Positions 1 through 13,237 of a stretch of DNA of 64,000 bases are shown here, one piece after another. Each line of letters opens with the position of its first letter. Position 1 is the first letter of the stretch. The notes beneath the pieces were generated by a model, which saw nothing but the letters and a program-made list of their open reading frames with translations, had not been told where the DNA came from and searched no databases. Source of the DNA: Maylandia zebra. Lineage: Eukaryota; Chordata; Actinopteri; Cichliformes; Cichlidae. The translations under genes and the position numbers were made by a program. The stretch covers positions 27,260,060 to 27,324,059 of the forward strand of contig NC_135177.1 in NCBI RefSeq assembly GCF_041146795.1. Reading direction: 5' to 3'.

Positions 1-1250
1 GAGCTGGAGAAAAGAGGAATGAAAGCTAGTAGAAGCAAGACAGAATATGTGTCTGAATGAGGAGACAGGTGTAATGGTGTGGAGATAATGAAGGTAGGAT
101 TTTAAGAACCTGGGGTCAATCAATGAACAATGCACAAAAGAGGTGATGAAGACAGGCAGGCTGGTGTGGATGGAGAGTGTGTTGGTGATTTGTGACAGTA
201 ATGCAAAATAAAATAAAAATGTAAAAATAAAAAAATAGATCAATTTCAAATAAATCAATTCTTTTGTTGAAAAGGCAACATTTGAAGCAATATAGGAAAA
301 AGTAGAGCTTGAAAAACATTGAGTCATTAAAATCCACCTGGAGAAACTTTTGATGGGCTGCAGGGAGGGATAACTTTTCATTCTCAGTCAGTTATAACTA
401 CCTATTACTTTTTTTGCTGAACAGAATAGAGTTGTACAGTTTGCAGTACTGCTGAATGTTGAAAGGTGATTGATTTTTTTTTTGTATTCGGGGGTAATTT
501 GAAATGCTTTTATCATACAGTGGCTGCTAAAGTGGCAGCTGTGATTAGGCTCCACTCTACAGCATCATACAATGTTCACTTAGCAATCAAAGTCTCCTGT
601 CTTTGTCTGATGCTTTTTTTCTCTTTCTTTCATTTATTTCTACAAATGCAAGCTAGTGCAGGGCAACTGGGCAAGTTTCTGACTTTCTTATTTGTCATTT
701 ACCACAACAACAGCCTCATATTATTTGTAATACCCATTGTTTTGCATTAGGAGTCAGTATTTAGAGTATCATATTTCAGTATGTTTTAGTATTTTTGCCA
801 ATAGTTTGATTGGTGAACTTGAAATAAGGTAATGTTTGTATTATTATTTATTGTTTTATTATTATTTTTATTTATTCATTTTAGACATTTTTCATTTTAG
901 ATTAGTTAATTTTTTATTGTTATACATAGCAACTAGCATGTTTTTGATGAGAAGGTTTTAAACGCAGCAAGGCAGCAATGGCGGGTAACAGCATAACTCC
1001 AGCTCTGGTGTCTACCTCATGCTTCCTTACCTGTTTTTTTTTCTTGTGCAGGCTTTAATTATCTGGTCCCACCTGGTCTGGTCCCACCTGTGCAATCTTG
1101 TCTGCTGATAGGTTCCCAGTGTTCTGCCACCTAACTGGGGATTGGCCTTTTGTCTCATTATTAGAGCAGGATAAGCAACAGCATTATAATAAAATTATGC
1201 ACTAGTATATGATGAGCTTTCTCCGATGGGTTCCCTCTCCCCCCCTCCCA
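1..1250. other. Gene-free AT-rich stretch
   Basis: I see no supported exon here. The open frames are short, T-rich and lack coding-like codon use. Low-complexity TTATT tracts lie near 840-910. This may be distal intergenic DNA of the csf3r 5' side. Confidence 0.6.
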
Positions 1251-1251
1251 G

Positions 1252-1648
1252 CTTTCCTCTCCCTTAGCGACAGGGTGAGGACTTTGGCCATCCGGGAGGA
1301 GCTCAGAGTAGACCCATGACTCCTCTACATCAAAGGGAGCCAGTTGAGGTGGGTGTGACAAGGATGCCTCCTAGGTGCTTCCTGGGTGTTCTCGGAATGT
1401 CTCATCAGAGGAGACCCCGGGTCAGATCCAGGACAGGCTGGAGAACTATATCTCTAAGCTAGCCTGGGAACACCTTGGTGTTCCCCAGATAAGCTAGAGG
1501 ACGTGGCTAAGGAGAGGGAGATCTGGGCTTCTCTGCTTGGGCTGCTGCCCCCGCAACCCAGCCCTAAATAAACAGAAGAAAATGGATGGATGGATGGATG
1601 GATGGATGGATGGATGGATGGATGGATGGATGGATGGATGGATGGATA
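1252..1648 (+). mobile_element. 3' fragment of an RTE-type LINE with (GATG)n tail
   Basis: The stretch resembles the C-terminal coding end of a common teleost RTE/Expander-like LINE. It contains the run of sequence encoding the family's arginine-rich WRDY-type C-terminus (around 1420-1460) and the GCTGCTGCCCCCGC block near 1540, and then passes directly into a (GATG)n simple repeat at about 1583-1648, which is the typical 3' tail. It is 5'-truncated and has frameshifts, so it is a dead copy. The family assignment is from memory of such repeats; the tail and the coding-like block are visible directly. Confidence 0.7.
1583..1648. repeat. (GATG)n microsatellite
   Basis: About 16 tandem GATG/GGAT units, forming the 3' tail of the LINE fragment to its left. 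They generate spurious IHPS-repeat open frames on the minus strand. Confidence 0.95.
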
Positions 1649-3155
1649 TAATGCCATTAAAAGATCTAAAGGAAAGCAACACGATGGAAGATTATTAAGG
1701 ACACAGCAAGTGACAAATATCCAAAACCAACATTAAATCCAAAATAATCTGGCTTGTGTCAAACTGTGACACTATGCATGAAATGTGCTTGGCAGACAAA
1801 GGTGTAACTTCAACTTTGAAATGAAAAATGTGTCAATTAAAGGCCTCACTAAAATACAATATGAGAATAAGCATGACCAATATCAAAATGTGCATTCACT
1901 TGACCAGCCCCTCTTATTTAACTTAATATGACTGGCTGTTGTCGTTCAACATAATCCAGAACATCCAACATTTTTGATTTATAAGGCCTTTGCATCTCTA
2001 TAGCATGAGGGAATTAGATATTCCTTTGTTTGGTTGACTTCAGTGGCAGACTCCATGAACAGATCATGTTACACACACATTGTGGTTGACCTTGCACGTG
2101 CTGCCATGCCTGGAGGGGAGCTCCTCATTCTTATGCCAGTAGACATTATACCAAGGTGGGGGTGAAGCTGAACTCTGCTATGCTGGAAATCAAAGGCAGC
2201 AAAAGTCAAATGTATAAGCCATTTATATATCATGACCTGGATGACTGAGAACCTACACTGACAAACTATTGATTTATAATGTCCATACAATCGCACAACA
2301 TATAAGATTGTTGCAACGTCTTGGTTTACCTGTCAGTCTGAAGCAGAAAGAAAGAAACAGATGATGATTTCATCTATTTTTGTGTTAAGTTTTTAAAAAC
2401 ATGAGTCCATTAGAGTGTCTTTTAGTAAAGGTCTTACAGCAGCACTGACATTTCCTGACAGCAGATAAGGCATTGCCCCCATGAAGCTGTGCTTGTTCTT
2501 GGAGTCGATTTCCGCTGTATTTGCAGTACTGTCTCCCTTCACCACAAGGATGCTGGCCAATTAAAATCTCAAAATCTGTGTTATTCAGCACAACCAAATG
2601 GCTGTTGACTGCTGTGCAGGAGCCTACAGCGTGGAGGACGGAACTTCCTATGAAAAGTTTAGCGGGTTGGCTTCCAGATGGTAGACAGATCTGCTTAATG
2701 CACCATAGGGGATGGTGAGCACACTGCTGCAATAAAATTAGACTAGTCACATAGTACACTTTCTAGGCATTACAAGGAAAATGTTATTTCTATTTTATAT
2801 GTAAAAAAAATGAATGAAGATGTCTGAACTATAACTGAACTGATAAATAATTTTAGGTGGTGTCTGGTGGTTGGGAGGGGGGCGGGGGTTGTTAAAGAAG
2901 AAGCAAGCATCAGAAACTCGATAAACATACTAGAGTAATAGACTGTATGTTAAAGATGGACACGGCTTTCAAGTCTAAAAAGTTAAACTAGTCAGTAGAC
3001 GTCTATTGAAAATGTCTATCGGCTCTCTTCACCGAAGACCTCAGTAAACACTACAAATCAAAATTATATAAACAACACACAACAGTATAGCAGTCTATGT
3101 GGAGGAGCATCAGTTTGAATCTAAGAAGTGCTCCTTATAAAACTGCAGGTCTACC
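1649..3155. other. No gene recognised
   Basis: Mixed intergenic sequence. The longest minus-strand frame (2385-2759, 124 codons) has no recognisable domain and no splice context, and I do not support it as a gene. A G-rich run (GGGAGGGGGGCGGGGG) lies near 2874-2889. Confidence 0.5.
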
Positions 3156-3163
3156 ATGTAAGG

Positions 3164-3487
3164 CAGGGGTGGGCAATTCCAGGGCTCGAGGGCCGGTGTC
3201 CTGCAGGTTTTAGATCTCACCTTGGGTCAACACACCTGAATCACATGATTAGTTCTTTACCAGGCCTCTGGAGAACTTCAGGACATGTTAGGGAGCTAAT
3301 TTAGCCATTTAAATCAGCTGTGTTGGTTCAAGGACACATCGTTGGGCATCTTTCTTTGCCTTTAGACAACAATTCTGATGGCAAAAGAGCCAAACGGGAC
3401 AGGCAAAAAAAAAAAAAAAAAAAAAAAAGGACACATATAAAACCTGCAGGGACACCGGCCCTCGAGGCCTGGAGTTGCCCACCCCTG
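3164..3487. mobile_element. hAT-type MITE, copy 1
   Basis: Non-autonomous element with inverted termini: CAGGGGTGGGCAATTCC at the left and its near-perfect reverse complement ending GCCCACCCCTG at the right, the similarity extending about 50 bp inward. It is flanked by an exact 8-bp duplication, ATGTAAGG, at 3156-3163 and 3488-3495. The 8-bp duplication and the CAGGGGTG end are typical of hAT-superfamily elements. An internal poly-A run of about 24 bp (3405-3428) interrupts the right half. There is no coding capacity. Confidence 0.92.
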
Positions 3488-3495
3488 ATGTAAGG

Positions 3496-6400
3496 GGATG
3501 GGACCTCGCTAACCAGTGGGTAACATCATGTTACCTAAGTGCATAATTAGTGTATCTAATTATGGACTTACATACTTGCACTTGCTGTTTTGAATGTATA
3601 TATTCAGAGTGAGTGCAGATGTTGCACTTGAAATGGTCAAAAGTTGAGTATGGAATCCTTTCATAGCATAGAGAAAATGTCTTTGTTTATATAAAACTCT
3701 TGTGGAACAAATGGCAAGCATTTCAAATGTTCTTTTTATGGATTTATACGTTATAATAAATAAATTAACAAGTTTGGTTTGCTACTTAAGTTTTTTACAA
3801 TTGCAATTTTTTGCAATTGTTTCGCATTTATGTTTTGTTTGTTTTTTTATTTCGTGTCATGTTGTCTTTAAGTCATTTGTAATTTTCATTGATATGCAGT
3901 CAGTGGTTTCACAAATTGTAAATGTTTGAAAAAAACCACAGCTGGCATGACAAACACTGTAAATGCTGCAATGGTCATTCCCTGTATTTGCTAAACTTGC
4001 GGATTTCAATGTGAGACAACACAGCCCTCTAGAAATTCATGTGCAATACTAGTACACAGACACAGAGGTGTTGTAACTAAAATACTATCAAATTGAGTGT
4101 GATCCTGCTGATATGCATTGTGGATGTACTGCATTTATAATTTTGTGGGCAAGTTCAATTGAGTTTACTTTTCATTTTATGCTCATGTTGTCGAGGAGGT
4201 GAGACATTGTGCTGTGCCAGGTCCAGAGGCAGAGGGGCAGGTGGGTGATGACAGAGACGGGTGCACAGACACCATGAACAGAGAAAAGGAGCCAAGACTT
4301 GCCAAGCATACACAGACACCAGCAAGCCCCCAAATGACACAACATATGGAGTACGACTGAACAATCCCTCCACCCTTCTCCACCCGCCATCATCGCAGCG
4401 TCTTTTCCTGCCACACAGCAGCTCTGTGAAAAACAGGCACTGACACTGCGACTGGAAGTGGAGAATTTGAATATTTTGCAACAATGGCAACAGCGTTAGG
4501 CAAGTCCTCCAAAGACATGTTAAATCAGATCCTGATTCATACAGAGAGAAGCTCTGCTGAAAACATTTAATTTTGTATAATAAGTGAATCAGTGAAGCTT
4601 GTTATTAATAATATTTTTCCCTGCAGTTTCAGAGAAGGTGAGGTGCCATCATAAGAAGACAGAGGGTATGAATGAATAGCAGAAAGTGAGTGTTATAAGA
4701 TTTATTTGTGATGTTTATGTCTTGATGTAATCAATACAGTCAATGTGCTGTCCTCTACAGCAGCTGCCCACCTCTCAATAATGAGGCATAGGCCAATTAC
4801 TGTCCAGATGACTATCCACTCATTCATTAATGGCACACTCCTTGTCTGCAAGCCAAAAAGGAAACAGTACAGGGAGGGCATGACCTTGACTTATGATTAC
4901 TCCACTTTTATCAAGGCAGAACCCCCCCGCCCCCAAACTTTCTGGAGCCTTTCTTTGTCATAGAAACAGGTTATCTGGTTTTTAATAATTCAGAGATAAA
5001 CATGATCATGGCATGGAAGTAATCGTGTATATCAGCTATCACAGCCCAAGAGCTCTTTGTCTTTTTCAGTTGTCCCCCTTCCTTTCTGGGCTTATTTTTC
5101 CCTTGCCCGTCTCCTTCTCCAACCATCACAGTTCTACTTAGTGCAACTCCACTGTAAAAGCCTTTACCACCAACCGCACCAGCAGAATATCTATGACTGC
5201 AGGACACATCCAGTTGTGCAGTGTGCAGCGCTGGCGCTAACAGCAGGCTTTACACCCGCAGTCATTCAGCTGATTCACATGCTGTCACAATTATGAAGTG
5301 CTTGAAGCTGAACCAGGTCAAGTAACTTCTTTCCTGCTGGCTGCCTCTCAGGAGTTCATAGCTGCTTCTGCAGAACAAAACAACATATTCAACCCCAGAT
5401 TTTCACAGAAAGTAAGTAAGTAAGTAAGTGTATATCTCTGGCACCCTCAGTTGGCTGCCGATGCATTCAGTGACAGCATTATGACCAACTCTATGTACAT
5501 TTGTATGTGCTTCATCACTGGTGGGTATTTTTCAGCAAGAGAAATACTTGTCACCATCTGTCATCTCCCACAAACACATGGACAAAATGGCTTATGGTGG
5601 TTACAGCGAGAATAAGAAAACAGAACAGTTTTAATAATTTCATTATATAGACCTGGATTCCCCTACAGTTTATAGGCTTCGTTAGTTATTCAGGGCTCGA
5701 GACATGTATATTTATATATGTAAACTAGCATACCAAGTGAGCTTAGTTAAAGGTCCAATAAATGTACTATAAACCAGGAAGGCATGGTATTGCAAGACTG
5801 CATTGATCATTAAGCATTCATATATGATTTTGTGCAACAGAAGCATTAATTATTTAATGTAAAATCTCAGCAATTTCTCTGAATTAAAAGTATTTCTGCA
5901 TTGCAGTCATCAAGAATAATGAGTTATTAATTATGTTCGTGTCCTGTTCATGAACAGTAGAATGTTGATGTTGCATCTTGGATGTGTTTAGCTTGTTTGG
6001 AGAGTGAGAACCGTGGATCCATCCTTACTGTTTTACTCTCTTTAACCTGAAAACCAAGCGTTGGTTGGCCTGTTTAGAACCAGGAATACTGTAACTAATT
6101 ATTGCCTGACTCTGCGGCCATCATAGTGGGATAGTTTAGGACAAGACTATGCAAAGTAGATTCCACAGCAGTGAAATAAAGACTGACAGGTGACTATCCC
6201 CAATACAGACCACCATATGCATGCTGAAATCAGCCGCAAGTTTGTTTGGAAAATCACAAGCAATATTTGCTGAGTGCTCCCATGTTTGTAATTGGTGTAT
6301 AATTTAAAGGCGCCATAGTAGTGGTGTCATTAGTATTTTTACTTTAGGCCTTACAGCATCTTCTCGTTGCATTTTTCTCATTTTAGAAAGCCTGAAGAGA

Positions 6401-9400
6401 GGCACAGATTGCATGCAACAGTCGATGTTCAGTTAGTTAAAAGATGAAAAAAGCCAGGCCCCGAAAAAGCCAAAATTAATCAAATCGCAGGCTCAGCATG
6501 CGTGGTGAAGGCAAGTCTCTATAATGAATGTTGTATGAACAGGAGATGGATTGGAGGGCTTGCTAATTTAGTAACGTAGAAACTAATGGCTTTTTTCCTC
6601 TTGTATACTCTGCCATTTCTGTGGTTGCCTCTCTCAGCAGTGTATATTTTGACCATTACTTTTTTGAGGAAACTGTCGGTCTCTGTGTGTGCATGCGTGT
6701 GTGTGTCCCTCCTCTTCTTTCCCTCGCTCCCTCTGCTGATTGCTATTCGTGTTTCAGAGGCAGCCTGAACCCTAGAGCTCAAAGAGTTCAGTATCGACAG
6801 TTGTCCACAGTAGTGAGAAAACGAATGAGGAGGCAGTAAGAAAAGAGTACGAGAAGGAGGAGAAGCCAGGAATTCATTAAAACAGTTACTATGTTAATAA
6901 ATACCAGTTTACGTTTCTAACAAAGGCTCATGTAAATTTACATAAAGGTTGATCGAGTGCATCCATCTGGAACATGAAGTTTCTGTAACAAAAGAAGTAG
7001 CTGCCTCGATCACACTATTTTAGGCTGCAGTTCTCACCTCGAGCCTTTATGACATTCAAACTTATATAATTTCTCTCAGACAATATGTGTACATCTGTGT
7101 TTTTGCATGCCATCTTACACCCTCAAGCTTAAATAGCATGCCGCTTCTTCCTTACTCCGCTCGCTACCCACCTGCAACATACATATGTAAATGTCCATTT
7201 AAAAGGGATTTATACCTTTTTTGTTAGAAATAACAAAAAATACTTTGATATTAATGTATGTACACTGCCTTCAGCTGTTTTTATCTGCAAGAATTTTCAG
7301 TGTAACGCTAACACATTATGATGAAATGTAATTCCTGACTACCGGTTCTCATGTGGTCTCCAACTTCAGATTCGAGGTTGAATTCTTTGAGATATAAACA
7401 AACAAATACTCAAAACCATATTAAAGATTACATGGCTGCATATATCCTCACTATTTATCTCTCTCTCAACTCGTACATGCGAACATGCCAACACACACAC
7501 ACACACGTATACGCCTACTTACGACCACTGGAATATACACCCTGGCAAATACTGTTTGCTGATATGCGGATTGGGTTCAAGAGCGGAACAGTGAGCATTT
7601 CAATCTAAACAGTAAACACTCTTAATTGGATTGTGTGCTTATGTGCTTTGATGTGAATCCTCTAAGGACTGTATATTATTAGGCCTAATTGATTCTGATA
7701 CATATTTACATGAGTTTAGAAAATTACCCCCCCCCCAAAATATAAATGAAAAAATAAATAAATAAAGTGAGTGGCTTCATCATGAGTCTAATTGCCACCA
7801 TTTGGTTGACACTACCATTACTGACGCATTGTGTTATTGAGGTGCACTGCAGACTTCCACATTCTTACAAATTAGGCCCAATGGAGGCAATGGGAGCCGA
7901 GCAAGAGGGCTCACCATCACCCTAAGGCTGAGAGGTAGAGCACTGAACTTCTTTTGCTAGCCTTGAATACTGTCACCTGCCTGCGGAGGGTGTGAGTCAG
8001 GCAAGCCAACCTTTTTCTCTACATATAAGTATTTAAAGTCCCCAAAAATGTCAGCCAACACAATGCCAATGCAGTCACTTTGCTGATGGGTAAGACACTA
8101 ACACCACAGTGTGTATGTGGTCTGTGAGCGCTACAGAAATCCAAAAGTCAGACAGCAAAGTTCAAGACCACTCTAGCCCATACTTAACACTAGACAGATG
8201 GCGTTCCAAATGCAGGAGCAGAGGATTAGGTCTGGAGGTTGATTGAAGGTTTGTGCCACTTTTTGGCACTGTTCTCCTCCGGGTGACACCGTGGTGGAGG
8301 AAATAACACGAGCTCCTTGGCCAAGCGGGCATTCACATCTTTGGTTTCACATCACCTGCAATTTGAATTCCATTACTTGCCATGCCACACTTCAAATAAA
8401 GCTCGGTCCTATTAATTACCAAAGTATGGGTTCAGGGTAAAGGTGAACGTGCAATTACAGAATTAAATCAAGGCCCTGTTTAGCTTGTCAGTCCTGACAG
8501 AAATAATTTGGGTGAATTATTAAATGCTTCCACCGCTCTCAGCTGCTTCATTGCCACCTCAGAAATATCAAGCAGCGAGAATCCACCCTCTGCTCTTTCT
8601 TCTCTAAAATAAAACTGTTAATTGTGCTTATTTTAAAGCACGATTAATAGATTAAGAACTGTTACTGTTGTATGTAAACGTCTTTGTGCCGTCGATGTTT
8701 TCTGAACCTTTTAATGAACGAGGTCAAGTTTAATGAGATCATTCTTAATCAGTGGTGGTACAGTGATCTTGCAGACATTGTATTTAATTATCATTCTTTT
8801 AGGTCCAGTGAATTAGAAGTTTTAATTAGCTACTGTTCAGATAATATTAAGTTCCGAGGTTATGCTATAATTAGTATATTGGGCTTGCAAAAACAGTCAA
8901 ACTTACACAACAACGAATTTTATTTCAATCCAAACTTCTTCTGCTGTGTGTGTGAATAGAATTGTACCAGCTGTGGCGTCAGTTTGACCCGCACTCCTTT
9001 TTTAGATGTGTGTTTCTCTTTCCTTAAATGTAAAAAAATCCAAATGTCTTGTTTTGTAGAGTTCTGCTGCAAGCAAGCATTTTAACTAATTTTCTATAAT
9101 GAAGCAATTTGCCAGTGGCTGACTAGATTCAGTGGCTGAGTTTTGGTCTCTATGACAACCAGCTGTCTGTAATTAGCAAATCAAGCCAGGGTGAGGCTTT
9201 AGGCAGTCCGAGTGGCTACAAAAGAAGTCAAGTGGCAAGTGTTCCAGTAATTGTGCTGTCATGAAGTTTATGCTGAAATAACTGCAGGAATGAGTTTTCT
9301 TCTCGTGGGTTTTCTCAGGTATTTAAAGCTTAAGGTTTTCTGTGGTTAAAAAACAATTACAGCTTCTCAGTGCTGTGCTATTTGGCTTACTGATTTTTTT

Positions 9401-9470
9401 TTTTTTTTTTTTTTTTTGTGTGTGTCTGTGCGGTTTTTTTTTTTTGTTTGTTTTGTTTTGTTTTGTTATT
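3496..9470. other. Long intergenic stretch without a supported gene
   Basis: I found no exon that carries a frame across plausible splice sites. Simple repeats are present: (AAGT)n near 5410-5430, a short (CA)n near 7492-7506, and T-rich tracts near 9390-9470. Sub-segments around 8230-8450 and 9120-9190 are less AT-biased and hold homeobox-like TAATTA sites. They could be noncoding regulatory sequence, but nothing in a single sequence proves it. Confidence 0.5.
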
Positions 9471-9477
9471 TTTCTAG

Positions 9478-10364
9478 CACTGTTGTGCTCCACTCTGTGT
9501 CAGCTGGTGGTGCATATTGTGCTAAAACAGCAAGAGGTATGTAGTGCACTTCGATGGATGCTGCTACTTTAAAAAATATATATAATTACCAATTAGTGGG
9601 TATATTTGACACTTCACAACAATGAACCGGCAAACAGGTTTGTTTTGTCTTTGTTTGTCTGTGCTGTAGCCCGTGCAGCTGCTTTGGGTTTGGATTATCC
9701 TGGAGTACATGGAGCGCCTGAACTCTCTGGACCAGCTTACCATGGAATCCCCCCTCACCCCTACAATCATGAATGGTTTGAGACTGTACCAAACATGGCC
9801 ACCCCTCAACAAAATTGGCCAACTTTTCATAACGTGAGGCATAGACAAGCTAACCTAGGAACATCTGACAGATTTCTAATGACCCACGGCACTTACGGAC
9901 CAGTTCAAAATGAATACACAACAAAGCCAGAGCACGGCTTTCCCAGAGGACAGTCGGTCAGTAACCGCGGTTCCAGTTTTAAAGGGGTCATGCGTGTTGC
10001 ACTACCAACACGAGCTGATGCCCCTAGCCAGTTTGACCTTGTGAATAGGGATCCTCAAGGTCACTTGGTTGTCTATGGTGAACATGACCTTGTTGTTGAT
10101 GAGTCCGTCCCAAATAGACAGGGCATTTTTCACCATGCACTCCCCCTGCCCCAAAACTGGGGTCATGGTGCTTACCAGAGAGCTCGAACTGTACATGGCC
10201 TCAGAAGAAAAGGGCCTGTCCTTGGTTCAAATCACTTTAAGAAAGTCCATGGAGCAGCAAAGACTAGTTGGGGTCCTCCTATGTTTGGTAGTTGGAGATA
10301 CAGATTTCCTGGCCTCAATGCTAAACAGTTTGTTCAAGGTACCCCAACCCCCTTGGTGGTCTGA
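9478..10364 (+). CDS. Unassigned spliced gene, terminal exons (candidate)
   Basis: I do not recognise this protein. A 695-nt open exon (9670-10364) follows a T-rich tract and a clean acceptor (TGCTGTAG). It stays open for 231 codons with gene-like synonymous codon choice and ends in TGA. An ATTAAA at 10415-10420 could be its polyadenylation signal. A possible preceding exon, 9478-9536, has a T-rich acceptor (TTTTTCTAG) and a GTATGT donor. Its open frame (19 codons) joins the big exon in phase across a 133-bp GT-AG intron. The large-exon product lacks cysteine, has about 16 His and 5 Trp, and is Pro/Gly/Asn-rich, with spaced motifs such as QQNWPTF, PQNWGHG and FGSWRYRFPG. The frame is also open upstream to an ATG at 9627, inside the presumed intron. 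The +1 frame also has short ORF-like stretches but carries stops. It could be a lineage-specific secreted or structural protein, an old coding repeat, or a processed remnant. The start exon was not found. Confidence 0.4.
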
Positions 10365-10420
10365 GAGACATGAAATCAGATCCCGTTATACTTATTCAAA
10401 TGAAAGGGTCTGACATTAAA

Positions 10421-12402
10421 GGCCCTGGCATATAGCTCTGCTGTCTTGTCAGATGGTGTTCCTTTGACTTTTTTTTTTTTTTTCTTTTTTTGAAGTTAAC
10501 AGGGAGGCTTTTTGTGCAGGGTGGGGGTGAGAAGTGAGTCTACAATCTTAGTTTCACTGGAGACAAAGGGGAGGGATGTCCCGCCTACACTTATCTGTGT
10601 ACAAGCGCCTATATTGTGGTTTTTTTTTTTTTGTTTTTTTGTTTTTTGGGGTTTTTTTGTTTTTTGTTTTTTTCTTCACGTGTAACTCCAAAATGAGTGA
10701 TATTACACACCCTCTACTGAATATAAAATTTGTAAAATGGTTATGGTTCTCTGGGGGGTTTTGTTGTTTTTGTTTTTTTAAAACACTCTCCCACCGCATT
10801 ATAAATGACTCACTGGGGCCTGGATGCTACCACAGTGCCATCTGTTGGTTCCAATGGGTAGAGAGCCTTTGGCTCACATTGTTGTACACAGGTGCTGCTT
10901 AATGGAGGGTCAGCCTTTGACAAATCCCATAATCTGTTTACAATCTGTTGTTTGCAAGTACTAGTAGAGGCTATGCTAATTTTTTTTCAAATAGCCTTGG
11001 CATTTCAGTGATGGCATGCTGCACTATTGGTCTGGAGTTTCCAATTAGATAATTCAGACCGTGCAAATTGGTATCACTCATTTTATAAAACAAAACTTTT
11101 TTTTTTCTCACCAATGCAGAACATTGTCAGGAATTGCTGAAAGTTTGTGTGAAATGGTACACTGACCCATAAATCACTCAAGAGCCTAAGAGTGGGTTAT
11201 GCGCACTAATCTTGAATGTGAAGAGGGAAACTGATGACGGAACAAAAATAAACCAATTAGCTGTTTGTGATAAGCAGGAAGGAAATCAATCACGGGAGGG
11301 TGGGGGAAAAAAACAAAAGGAAGGAGGGTGGGGAAAAAAGAATTCAGTAGCTGCAGTGAGTTTGAACCCCACCTGGCAACCTCGCATGTGTTTATGTTGG
11401 GCTAAATTCAGCGAACAAGTGAAGACCCTTTCAAAATATATTTTGCAATAAAGTTACCTTACCAAGACAGGGAAAGGAAGGACAAACTTTTCTTTAGTCA
11501 CTGATGGCTACATTAAAAGTGCCACAATATCCTGTGATCATTTGCCTTCTTAACCTTGATCAATAGCTTAATGACCCTTTTTACCGCTTCGAGGAGGGAA
11601 AGGAGGAGGCAGGGGGATTTACTATGTTTAAGCATGTGGCGAGCAGTAAGGACCCATCACCAGGAGCTCACTGCTGCTAACAAAGAAATCTAGCTTTCCA
11701 AATCTTATGACATCAGAGCTTCTTTCATGCAACACAGTTTCACTTGACTTTTGTAATGATTAACACAAGCTCTTGTTTTAATTAAACATGCCAAATTAAG
11801 GCACTTTTAGTTGCTTTAGTTGGTGACATTCTATTACTTTTCATTCTTAAATATTCCAGTAAATCATTGTCACAATTGTCAGTTGTTGTTTTTGTTTTGT
11901 TTTTAAACTTAATTTTGCTGCTGTGTTGTGAAGAGTTGAGGCTTCAGGCAGACTTAAGTCAGCACCTCATTGATAGTCTCAAACGCAGCTAAATAGGCTC
12001 TTACTGCAGGGCCATTAAATCAAAATATATTTCACGCATTTTGTTTTGTATACACGGTGTAATTATTCGCACTATTAATTTCACACACTTGTACATTCCA
12101 CTTCTTACTGACTTGACCACTATTGTGTACCAAGATTTGTCTGCGACCTAGGCTAGACCAGGCTTGCTGGGCTCTTTATCATGTCTGTTAGAGAAAGCAT
12201 TTCTGCTTGCCTGAAAAATGTGTAAACACTGAGGCACTGCATTTTCCCTTAGCATCCTAAACAGTGCCTGCAAAATGGAAATAAATAACTCAAGAACTTT
12301 TCAACAGGATAACGGTATACAGTGTATGAAATCACCTGTCTGTAATTAATAGCTCGTGCATAAATTGAGGATAATACTGCAACTTTGCAACAAACCTTCA
12401 CT
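10421..12402. other. No gene recognised
   Basis: T-rich simple tracts occupy 10469-10490 and 10620-10675. The rest is AT-rich intergenic sequence without a coding frame of note. 11740-12060 contains several TAATTA-type motifs but no other structure that I can support. Confidence 0.5.
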
Positions 12403-12410
12403 ATATAAAC

Positions 12411-12630
12411 CAGGGGTGGGCAACTCTAAGCCCCGAGTGCCGGTGTCCTGCAGGTTTTAGATGTCCTTGATCCAACACAGCTTTTTCAAATGGCTAAATG
12501 GCCTTCTCAACATGTTTTGAAGTTCTCCAAAGGCTTGGTAATGAACTAATTGTTTGATTCAGGTGTGTTCAGGGTGATATCTGAAACCTGCAGGACACCA
12601 GCACTCGAGGCCTGGATTTGCCCACCCCTA
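12411..12630. mobile_element. hAT-type MITE, copy 2
   Basis: The left end CAGGGGTGGGCAACTC and the right end GCCCACCCCTA (last base mutated from G) form terminal inverted repeats that extend about 50 bp inward with mismatches. An exact 8-bp target duplication, ATATAAAC, lies at 12403-12410 and 12631-12638. It belongs to the same family as the copy at 3164-3487, but is shorter (220 bp) and more diverged. Confidence 0.92.
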
Positions 12631-13237
12631 ATATAAACCATCCCACAGCCACCAATCCACCAAATGCAATTTTTATTTATTTTTTTAATAAACTAAATTA
12701 TATCACTTTGTGGTGAAGATCGCTCATTTCAGGACCCAAGATCTGAAGTGATAGTTTAAAATATTTTGGTGGGCATTTTTGCCATGTGGGGAGGACGCAC
12801 AGCAAAGGTCCCTGGGTTGGAGCAAAACCAACCTCTCTGCATTGAACCTTTGTTTTATGCTTCTATTATATCAAGCAGTGAGCTAAATATATATTTGATT
12901 TACAAAAAAAAACATTATTACTCAAGATTTATTTACAGATATTGTAACCGCTAGGTTTTAACAGTCCTTTTTTGTTTTTTTTTCATAATCACCTCTTGAA
13001 GCCTCCAATTTATGCTCAGCCTGCAGTGAATATGAGCTAAATGAACAGTCTTTAGAGAAAGTTGTAAAAACCAGCTGAGCCTAGGAAATTAATCTGAGGA
13101 ATCACCAGACAACTAAAATAAAGAAACCTTTGTGTTACATTCAGTGTAGGTCAGTCTTTTTGAATTTGCTGTCTTTCAATTAAAAGAGAGAATTTATTTT
13201 CTTTAGCCACTGAAAACTGTTCCACTGAAAAAGTCTA

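Noticed and set aside
2385-2759. 124-codon minus-strand frame
   Set aside because: No domain, and overlapping frames on the other strand are equally open. Not supported.
4745-4963. 72-codon frame with a segment resembling the end of a SET domain (EGMTLTYDYSTF)
   Set aside because: The similarity is a few residues only, there are no further SET motifs, and no spliced neighbours were found.
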